DNA of 12,196 nucleotides from Acidobacteriota bacterium (GTDB lineage: Bacteria; Acidobacteriota; UBA4820; DSQY01): contig JAKAJA010000023.1 in the NCBI GenBank assembly GCA_021814085.1, forward strand, positions 1 to 12,196. The letters are read 5' to 3'. The notes under the pieces were generated by a model. The model ran no database searches, was not told the DNA's origin, and saw only the letters and a program-made list of their open reading frames with translations. The translations under genes were made by a program, and so were the position numbers. Below, in pieces: positions 7,633 to 12,196 of the stretch; the first letter of the stretch is position 1, and each line of letters opens with the position of its first letter.

Positions 7633-7675
7633 CGGTGCCAGGCGGAGATCGCCCCAATCTGACCGCCTGCCACGG
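7633..7675 (+). other. Imperfect hairpin in the DsrE2-rubrerythrin gap
   Basis: Arms 7633-7645 and 7663-7675 pair in 11 of 13 positions around a 17-nt loop, with a perfect 7-bp core (CAGGCGG/CCGCCTG). No T-tract follows, so it is not a classic terminator. It could stabilise or partly terminate the upstream mRNA. Confidence 0.4.
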
Positions 7676-7728
7676 TAAGGCCTTGGGGCCAGAGTACTCC
7701 GGCGAGGCTTCACGAGTAGGAGATCGCG

Positions 7729-8184
7729 ATGAAAGAATGGCAATCCCTGGACGATGTTTTGGACTTCGCCATCGGCGAAGAAGAGGCCGCGGCTCGCTTC
7801 TACGAGGAGCTATCCGCAACCGTGAAGGGCCCGCATATGCGCAAGCTGTTCCTGGACTTCGCGGACGAGGAAAAAGGGCACAAAGCCAGGCTCATGAAGG
7901 TTAAAGAAGGACGCGTGACGCTCTCCTCCCGGAGCAAGGTGAGCGATCTGAAGATTGGGGACTACTTGGTGGATCCCGCTCCGGGTGCCGACATGGACTA
8001 CCAGCAGGCGCTGGCCTTGGCGATGAAGAAGGAAAAGGCGGCGTTCAAGCTCTACACCCATATGGCCGAGGCGGTGAAAGGTACTGCCCTCCGGGAGACG
8101 TTCCTGGGGCTCGCACAAGAGGAAGCCAAGCACAAGCTTCGCTTCGAGCTGGAATACGACGATGAAATCTTGCGCGAGAACTAG
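7729..8184 (+). CDS. Rubrerythrin-type ferritin-like diiron protein
   Basis: A 151-residue protein made of one ferritin-like four-helix domain. Iron ligand candidates are Glu18/19 in helix 1, Glu48 and His51 in EEKGH, Glu102 in helix 3, and Glu132 and His135 in EEAKH. The C-terminal rubredoxin domain of full rubrerythrin is missing, so this is the short erythrin-like form. Such proteins detoxify peroxide or store iron in anaerobes. TAGGAG lies 6 nt before the ATG. The gene stands 110 nt after the DsrE2 gene and is followed by a probable terminator, so it is likely the last gene of the left block. Diiron family membership is clear; the natural substrate is not. Confidence 0.9.
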   Translation: MKEWQSLDDVLDFAIGEEEAAARFYEELSATVKGPHMRKLFLDFADEEKGHKARLMKVKEGRVTLSSRSKVSDLKIGDYLVDPAPGADMDYQQALALAMKKEKAAFKLYTHMAEAVKGTALRETFLGLAQEEAKHKLRFELEYDDEILREN

Positions 8185-8204
8185 CGGTCTGTCTTGCGAC
8201 GCTA

Positions 8205-8249
8205 GCCCTGCTCGATCCCCGGATCAACCCTGTTGGGCGGGGCCTTTTT
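8205..8249 (+). terminator. Probable intrinsic terminator after the rubrerythrin-like gene
   Basis: GCCCTGCTCGAT (8205-8216) can pair with GTTGGGCGGGGC (8232-8243), with several G-T wobbles, and is followed by CTTTTTA. An alternative shorter hairpin, GGCCTT-TTT-AAGGCC (8241-8255), overlaps the T-tract. The position between a stop codon and a new promoter fits termination. Confidence 0.6.
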
Positions 8250-8250
8250 A

Positions 8251-8273
8251 AGGCCGGAGCGCCACACCGGCCT
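8251..8273. repeat. Perfect 7-bp inverted repeat
   Basis: AGGCCGG (8251-8257) and CCGGCCT (8267-8273) flank a 9-nt spacer just downstream of the terminator T-tract. No T-tract follows on either strand. It may add to the terminator or be incidental in GC-rich DNA. Confidence 0.35.
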
Positions 8274-8296
8274 CCCTCCCGGTCCATCCGGGGTAC

Positions 8297-8325
8297 TTGA
8301 CAAACGCTGCAAGAGAACATATGTT
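8297..8325 (+). promoter_or_regulatory. Sigma70-type promoter for the DUF5320-like gene set
   Basis: A consensus -35 TTGACA (8297-8302) stands 17 bp from TATGTT (8320-8325), a 4-of-6 -10 match. The expected start near 8332 leaves a leader of about 47 nt before ATG 8379. The region is strikingly AT-rich for this window. Confidence 0.65.
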
Positions 8326-8330
8326 CATAT
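8315..8330. promoter_or_regulatory. Palindromic operator overlapping the -10 region
   Basis: GAACATATGTTC (8315-8326) is a perfect 12-bp palindrome. A second overlapping repeat, ATATG-TT-CATAT, occupies 8319-8330. Both cover the -10 hexamer, the classic place for a repressor. The sequence style recalls ArsR/SmtB-family sites, but no such regulator is encoded in the window. Confidence 0.55.
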
Positions 8331-8378
8331 CTGAGGTCGCGACCCCTTGATGGATGCTTTTACTTATGGAGGTACGAC

Positions 8379-8663
8379 ATGAGACAGGATAGGAGCTCAA
8401 GCGGCCGGTTTGGCTACGGCGGGTGCAACATTTCCAGCCCGGGCGAGGCTCGCGGGGTGGGCCAGGGCGGTCCTCCCTGGGGCGGTGGCCAGGGCCATTG
8501 CTGGGGCGGTGCGAGGAACGCTGGCTCTCGGGCCAACGAGCCTGTGCGCGAGCCAGGTTCGGACGTCCGCAGAGGCGGTTTGGCCGAGTGGGCGGACACG
8601 CTTGAGAAGCGGATGAGGGCCTTGGAAGAGCGCCTGATGGGAACGCCTCCCACCACGCCGTAA
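8379..8663 (+). CDS. Small Gly-rich DUF5320-like protein
   Basis: A 94-residue protein. The N-terminal half is dominated by Gly, Arg and Ser with two cysteines (Cys16, Cys41) in GYGGC and GQGHCWGG contexts. The C-terminus has a short amphipathic helix (LEKRMRALEERL). This layout, a Gly-rich head with a small coiled-coil tail, is that of DUF5320-type proteins, which are often found beside NifX-like and MinD/Mrp ATPase genes, as here further downstream. GGAGGT lies 5 nt before the ATG. It is the first gene behind the palindromic promoter, so it should be the most directly regulated. Function is unknown. The Gly-rich composition leaves overlapping frames open, but only this frame has the promoter, ribosome site and family layout. 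Confidence 0.65.
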   Translation: MRQDRSSSGRFGYGGCNISSPGEARGVGQGGPPWGGGQGHCWGGARNAGSRANEPVREPGSDVRRGGLAEWADTLEKRMRALEERLMGTPPTTP

Positions 8664-8706
8664 CGCTCTTGGACGCTACCAAGGCAGGGACAAGGGAGGG
8701 AGTGCC

Positions 8707-9336
8707 ATGCGGCGCGCGCGGCAGATTTACTACGATGGCTTTTCCGCCATGTACGACCGCTTCGTGGCCATGCACTCAGGCGATAGCCAACGGCGAGTGC
8801 GGGAGTTTCTGGCGGACCTGTTGCCCGTTGTCCATGGCGGTGCAGTCCTGGATCTCTGCACCGGGACGGGCTCTCTCCTCCCCTACCTCGCTCAGAGAGT
8901 TGGTCCCTCGGGACGCGTGGCGGCCCTGGACTTTTCCAGGGGAATGCTGAGGCAAGGGCGGCGCAAGACCAAGGATCGGTGCAACCTCCTGCTGGTTCAG
9001 GGGGACGCCGAAAATCTGCCCTTCGCCGCCGGATCCTTCGCTGCCGTTACCTGCTCGCACGCCTTCTACGAACTTAAGGGAGAGACTCGCGAACAAGCCC
9101 TTCGGGAGATCGGACGCGTGCTCGCACCAGGAGGAATCTTCTTTATGATGGAGCACGATCTCCCCGAGCGCCCCCTGGTCCGCCTCCTGTTCTATCTGCG
9201 CCTCGCGGTAGCCGGAGCTGGCCGTGTTCGAGGGTTTCTGCGTCAGGAACGGGCGTTGCTTGAGAGGCACTTCTCAAGGGTCGAAAAGGTTCTCTCTCCC
9301 ACGGGACGATCCAAAGTGATGCTGTGCCAAAAGTGA
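8707..9336 (+). CDS. Class I SAM-dependent methyltransferase (UbiE-like)
   Basis: A 209-residue protein with the Rossmann methyltransferase core. Motif I is VLDLCTGTG (47-55), the acidic end of strand 2 is in VAALDFSRGML, motif GDAENLPFAAGSF follows, and the post-motif region is LREIGRVLAPGGIFFMMEH. The pattern is that of the UbiE/COQ5 and Methyltransf_11 group, which methylate small molecules such as quinones. The substrate here cannot be read from sequence. AAGGGAGGGAG precedes the ATG, and the gene lies 43 nt after the DUF5320-like gene. A second methyltransferase follows 56 nt later, but the two are diverged in sequence and not a recent duplication. Confidence 0.88.
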   Translation: MRRARQIYYDGFSAMYDRFVAMHSGDSQRRVREFLADLLPVVHGGAVLDLCTGTGSLLPYLAQRVGPSGRVAALDFSRGMLRQGRRKTKDRCNLLLVQGDAENLPFAAGSFAAVTCSHAFYELKGETREQALREIGRVLAPGGIFFMMEHDLPERPLVRLLFYLRLAVAGAGRVRGFLRQERALLERHFSRVEKVLSPTGRSKVMLCQK

Positions 9337-9392
9337 GGGGCGCAAGCTCGCGCTGGGGCCGCCGGAGAGGATAAGGAGGGGGATGCAAAGCG

Positions 9393-10064
9393 ATGCCCAA
9401 GATCGAATCCTTCGAAAAACACGCCGAGGCCTATGACGCTTGGTTCGATGACCACCCGTGGGCCTTTCGCTCCGAGGTGGCCGCCCTGCAGCGATTCTGG
9501 CCTGAGCAGGGTATGGGGTTGGAAGTGGGAGCCGGCACGGGACGATTTGCGAAGGCTCTTGGCGTTTCTTGGGGCGTGGAGCCCTCGCCCGCCATGCGGA
9601 CATTGGCACGGCGCCGCGGGATCGAGGTCCTCAGCGGCACCGCCGAGGCGCTCCCCTTTGAGGACAAGCACTTCGACGCGGTATTGATGGTGACTACCCT
9701 ATGCTTCCTCGACGATCCAGACCGCGCCATCGCCGAAAGCAGGCGAGTACTCAAGGCGCACGGTTTGCTTGTAGTGGGATTCGTGGACGGGCGTAGTGAC
9801 CTGGGCAGGGTCTACCAGGAGCGGCGGAACGAGAGCCGCTTTTATGGTGAAGCGCGCTTCTGGAATGTCCCCCAGGTCGTCGCGGCGCTCCTTCGCGCTG
9901 GCTTCTCGGCACCCCTGATCGTCCAGACGCTCTTTCATCCCGTGGATGTCCTGCGGGCCATCGAGCCGGTGAAGCCCGGCTACGGCGAAGGGGCCTTTGT
10001 CGTGATCGCCGCCTGGAGGGACAAGGCCGAGAGGCGGGTACCCACCCGGTGGTGGCAATCTTGA
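9393..10064 (+). CDS. Class I SAM-dependent methyltransferase (Methyltransf_11 type)
   Basis: A 223-residue protein. SAM-binding motif I is LEVGAGTGRF (43-52), followed by GVEPSPAMRTLA, GTAEALPFEDKHFDAVLMV and SRRVLKAHGLLVVGFVD, the usual order for Methyltransf_11. The N-terminus FEKHAEAYDAWFDDH is typical of this group. A strong AAGGAGGGGG lies 10 nt before ATG 9393. An ATG at 9383 is in another frame and soon stops. It is transcribed with the preceding methyltransferase and a radical SAM gene, suggesting a shared modification pathway, but the substrate is unknown. Confidence 0.86.
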   Translation: MPKIESFEKHAEAYDAWFDDHPWAFRSEVAALQRFWPEQGMGLEVGAGTGRFAKALGVSWGVEPSPAMRTLARRRGIEVLSGTAEALPFEDKHFDAVLMVTTLCFLDDPDRAIAESRRVLKAHGLLVVGFVDGRSDLGRVYQERRNESRFYGEARFWNVPQVVAALLRAGFSAPLIVQTLFHPVDVLRAIEPVKPGYGEGAFVVIAAWRDKAERRVPTRWWQS

Positions 10065-10114
10065 GCCGACGATGGCGGGAGCGTCCATCAGGCTCGACGG
10101 ACAGGGTTTCGGCC

Positions 10115-10125
10115 GAGGAGAGAGG
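10115..10125 (+). promoter_or_regulatory. Ribosome binding site choosing the radical SAM start
   Basis: GAGGAGAGAGG ends 9 nt before ATG 10135. The longer reading frame from ATG 10072 has no such site. Confidence 0.6.
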
Positions 10126-10134
10126 CGACTCGCA

Positions 10135-11127
10135 ATGAGACAGCAGGCCCAAGGAACACGCTCGAAAACGTCCGAGGCACGGCGCCGCCGCGTGTACGGC
10201 CCCGTGCCGAGCCGGCGCCTCGGCATGAGCCTTGGCGTGGACCTCGTGCCCTTCAAAGCCTGTTCGTACGACTGCCTCTATTGCCAGCTCGGCCCCACGC
10301 GGCTGCTCACGACGCGAAGGGAGAACTTCTTCCCGGCCCGCGCCCTCGTGGAGGAAGTAAGGCACGCCCTGGAACGAGGCCCTCGTCCCGATGTTATTAC
10401 CCTCGCCGGTTCGGGAGAGCCGACGCTATACAGGCCTCTGGGGCGGCTGATCACGGCCCTCAAGGCGATCACGGACATTCCCGTGGTGCTGTTGACCAAC
10501 GGCGCGCTCTTCGGAGACCCCGCGCTCCGCCGCGAGGCCGCTTTGGCGGACCGGGTTCTGCCCAGCCTGGACGCGGGGGACGAGGGCCTATTCCGGATCA
10601 TGAACCGGCCCCACGAAAGCCTCACGATCGAGGGGGTCGTGGCAGGCTTAGAGCGCTTTCGCGGCGAGTACGCGGGCCCCATCTGGCTCGAGGTCATGGT
10701 GGTGGCGGGACTGTCGGACGGCGAACCGCGAATGCGTCTGCTCGCGGAGCAAGCCCGGCGCATCGGGCCCGATCGCATACACCTCAATACGCCCGTACGC
10801 CCCTCGCCCCTGGGCCCGTTGGCCATTGTGCCCCAGGATCGCCTTGAAGCGCTCTGTTCCCTCTTCACGCCCGTCGCCGAGGTCATCGCCGATTTCAAGC
10901 CGGGGCAAAAGGCGCGGGCGGCCCAGGCGGGCGGGATTGAGGATCGGTTGTTCGAACTGCTCTCCAGGCGTCCCTGCACGGTGGAAGACGCCGCCGCCGG
11001 GCTCGGCGCGGCCCCCAACGAAGTCGTCAAGGCCCTTGCCGCGCTCGAATCCTCAGGACGCGTTGGAAGCCACATCCACGATATACGCCGCTTCTATTGG
11101 GCGCTGGACACGGAGGAGAAGCGGTGA
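10135..11127 (+). CDS. Radical SAM protein (COG0731/TYW1-like) with C-terminal winged helix
   Basis: A 330-residue protein counted from ATG 10135. The conserved start VYGPVPSRRLGMSLGVD leads into the radical SAM cluster motif Cys43-x3-Cys47-x2-Cys50 (CSYDCLYCQ). GSGEPT (92-97) is the SAM-binding GGEP-type motif, and LTNGAL and LEVMVV mark later strands of the barrel. Residues about 267-330 form a winged-helix-like domain (CTVEDAAAGLGAAPNEV, recognition helix, then SSGRV). The family is annotated as wyosine-synthetase-like, but the bacterial members have no established substrate. It sits between two methyltransferases and a NifX-like gene. A longer start at 10072 would add 21 residues with no ribosome site and poor family fit. 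Confidence 0.88.
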   Translation: MRQQAQGTRSKTSEARRRRVYGPVPSRRLGMSLGVDLVPFKACSYDCLYCQLGPTRLLTTRRENFFPARALVEEVRHALERGPRPDVITLAGSGEPTLYRPLGRLITALKAITDIPVVLLTNGALFGDPALRREAALADRVLPSLDAGDEGLFRIMNRPHESLTIEGVVAGLERFRGEYAGPIWLEVMVVAGLSDGEPRMRLLAEQARRIGPDRIHLNTPVRPSPLGPLAIVPQDRLEALCSLFTPVAEVIADFKPGQKARAAQAGGIEDRLFELLSRRPCTVEDAAAGLGAAPNEVVKALAALESSGRVGSHIHDIRRFYWALDTEEKR

Positions 11128-11170
11128 CGGGGAGGGAAAACGGAGCACCGCCGTGCACGCGCCGGCACAC

Positions 11171-11201
11171 GGGCGGCCGGGCGGCCGTCCACGACCTTTT
11201 T
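11171..11201 (+). terminator. GC hairpin with delayed T-tract before the NifX-like gene
   Basis: GGGCGGCC (11171-11178) pairs with GGCCGTCC (11183-11190) around a 4-nt loop, with one G-T wobble. TTTTT follows at 11197-11201 after a 6-nt gap, so termination would be weak. The first arm is also part of a tandem GGGCGGCC repeat (11171-11186). It may be an attenuator. Confidence 0.35.
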
Positions 11202-11209
11202 ATGTATGC

Positions 11210-11216
11210 GAGGAGG
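11210..11216 (+). promoter_or_regulatory. Ribosome binding site choosing GTG start of the NifX-like gene
   Basis: GAGGAGG lies 7 nt before GTG 11224. The in-frame ATG at 11206 would put this site inside the coding region. Confidence 0.7.
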
Positions 11217-11223
11217 CAAATTC

Positions 11224-11586
11224 GTGAAGATAGTCTTTACTGTGTCGGCCGGCGATATTGAGGCTCCGCTGGACAGCAGGTTTGGCAGAGCGCCGATGTT
11301 CGTCGTCTACGATCTCGATGACGATACCTTCGAAATGGCCAGCAACCAGGAAAGCTTGGATGCGGCCCAAGGGGCGGGAATCCACTCGGCGGAGGCCGTC
11401 GCGCGGACGGGAGCCAAGGCTCTCGTGACGGGGCACTGCGGGCCGAAGGCTTTCAGGGCTCTGGCCGCGGCGGGGATCAAGGTCTTCAGCACCGACGCGC
11501 CAACGGTGGCCGATGCCCTTCAGCTTTACCGCGCCGGAGATCTCACCGAAATCGCGTCAGCGGATGTGGAGGGACATTGGGCGTGA
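11224..11586 (+). CDS. NifX/NafY-type dinitrogenase iron-molybdenum cofactor family protein
   Basis: A 120-residue single-domain protein of the NifB/NifX (MIDA) family. Its RNase-H-like fold is recognisable from KIVFTVSAG, the LDSRFGRAPMFVVYD segment and the GAGIHSAEAVARTGAKALVTGHCGPKAF region, in which Cys72 stands at the usual cofactor-contact loop. The C-terminus after GIKVFSTDA is short, with no NifB radical SAM part. In nitrogen fixers such proteins hold iron-molybdenum cofactor precursors. Stand-alone copies beside MinD-type ATPases are common in anaerobes and of unknown role. The start is GTG 11224, chosen from the GAGGAGG site. The MinD-type ATPase follows after 37 nt. Confidence 0.87.
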   Translation: MKIVFTVSAGDIEAPLDSRFGRAPMFVVYDLDDDTFEMASNQESLDAAQGAGIHSAEAVARTGAKALVTGHCGPKAFRALAAAGIKVFSTDAPTVADALQLYRAGDLTEIASADVEGHWA

Positions 11587-11623
11587 GCCGATTCGACAAA
11601 GCGGGCATGGGTGTGGACTGGCC

Positions 11624-12196
11624 ATGATCCTCGCCGTAGCTTCGGGCAAGGGCGGAACGGGCAAGACCACTGTATCCGTCAACTTGGCTCGGTCGCTCGG
11701 TCACGAAATCCAGTTGCTGGATTGCGACGTGGAGGAGCCGAACGCCCATCTTTTCCTTCACGGTAAACCTCTCGGTTCGGAGCCGGTGACCGTTCCCATA
11801 CCCCTGGTGGATGAATCCCTCTGCGACGGCTGCGGCGAGTGCGGTATGTTCTGCCAATATCACGCCATCGTGTGTCTCGGAGCCAAGCCCCTCTTCTTCG
11901 CCGAGATGTGTCACGGCTGCGGCGGCTGCGCGCTGGTCTGCCCCAAGCAGGCCATCGGTGAGACGGTAAGGCGGATCGGAGTTGTCGAGACCCTGCGTGC
12001 TCGGAATGTCACCCTCGTCCAAGGGCGGCTCGATGTGGGCGTGGCCACGGCGCCGCCCCTCATCCGGGCGGTGAAGGCACGCATTCGAGCCAGCGCGCCA
12101 GCGATTCTTGACGCCCCCCCGGGAACCTCCTGCCCCGTGGTCGCCACGATCAAGGGATCGGATTTCGTGGTCCTCGTGACGGAGCCCACCGCCTTC
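11624..12196 (+). CDS. MinD/Mrp-type P-loop ATPase with inserted ferredoxin domain (3' truncated)
   Basis: 191 codons are visible and the frame is open at the right edge. The deviant Walker A KGGTGKTT is at 9-16, with LLDCDVEEPN at 31-40. An inserted two-cluster ferredoxin has Cys67/70/73/77 and Cys96/99/102/106, and DAPPGTSCP is the Walker B-like switch. This is the COG1149 architecture, usually about 280-300 residues, so about a third is missing. These ATPases are thought to assemble or sense iron-sulfur clusters, and they often occur as tandem pairs with NifX-like neighbours, so a second copy may lie just outside the window. ATG 11624 has only a weak GGTGTGG upstream; no better in-frame start exists. 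Confidence 0.92.
   Translation, partial: MILAVASGKGGTGKTTVSVNLARSLGHEIQLLDCDVEEPNAHLFLHGKPLGSEPVTVPIPLVDESLCDGCGECGMFCQYHAIVCLGAKPLFFAEMCHGCGGCALVCPKQAIGETVRRIGVVETLRARNVTLVQGRLDVGVATAPPLIRAVKARIRASAPAILDAPPGTSCPVVATIKGSDFVVLVTEPTAF

Noticed and set aside
8181..8205. CTAGCG/CGCTAG inverted repeat at the end of the rubrerythrin-like gene as the terminator
   Set aside because: No T-tract follows; the 8205-8249 structure is the better candidate.
8248..8775. Minus-strand frame spanning the promoter and the DUF5320-like gene
   Set aside because: It has no recognisable domain and runs through the promoter and operator. The + strand reading explains the region better.
10072..10134. Longer N-terminus of the radical SAM protein
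   Set aside because: No ribosome binding site upstream; ATG 10135 has GAGGAGAGAGG and fits the family start.
10278..11075. Minus-strand frame of 265 codons opposite the radical SAM gene
   Set aside because: Ser/Arg/Pro-rich shadow with no domain pattern; the + frame has the CX3CX2C motif.

Overview
The window is a GC-rich, densely packed bacterial segment with every recognisable gene on the + strand. Its content (Hdr-type flavin/iron-sulfur proteins, DsrE-fold sulfur proteins, a rubrerythrin-type ferritin-like protein, a radical SAM enzyme, a NifX-like protein and a ferredoxin-containing MinD-type ATPase) points to an anaerobic bacterium that handles sulfur or low-potential electrons. Desulfobacterota, Acidobacteriota or a similar lineage would fit, but no taxonomic marker is present and I do not assign one.

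Left block (1 to about 7618), one likely operon. It opens with a 5'-truncated protein that fuses a GltD-type NAD(P)H/FAD oxidoreductase to ferredoxin clusters and an HdrA-like half. A second HdrA-like flavoprotein overlaps it by 4 bp. An 81-residue winged-helix protein overlaps that by 8 bp, and a QmoC-like protein (HdrC-type two-cluster ferredoxin fused to about six membrane helices) overlaps the winged-helix gene by 4 bp. Together they look like a Qmo/Hdr-type complex that could pass electrons between NAD(P)H or flavin and the quinone pool. Short gaps then lead to a DsrE-fold protein with CxxC, a cytidylate-kinase-like protein with a degenerate P-loop and a BON-like tail, a second DsrE-fold protein with CCxxC, and a DsrE2-type protein with one cysteine. 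No HdrB, AprAB or DsrAB is visible, so the sulfur substrate is unknown.

Middle (7619 to 8378). A hairpin-containing gap precedes a rubrerythrin-like diiron protein. It is followed by a likely intrinsic terminator, and then by a strong sigma70-type promoter whose -10 region lies inside a 12-bp perfect palindrome, a probable repressor-controlled start.

Right block (8379 to 12196), a second gene set. It comprises a small Gly-rich DUF5320-like protein, two class I SAM methyltransferases, a TYW1-like/COG0731 radical SAM protein with a C-terminal winged helix, a NifX/MIDA-type small protein, and a MinD/Mrp-type ATPase with two inserted [4Fe-4S] motifs that runs off the right edge. DUF5320, NifX-like proteins and ferredoxin-containing MinD ATPases commonly co-occur in anaerobes away from nitrogenase. 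Metal-cluster assembly or redox regulation is the usual guess.

The whole window is explained by these genes and short intergenic regions. I saw no tRNA, rRNA, CRISPR array, insertion sequence or attachment site.
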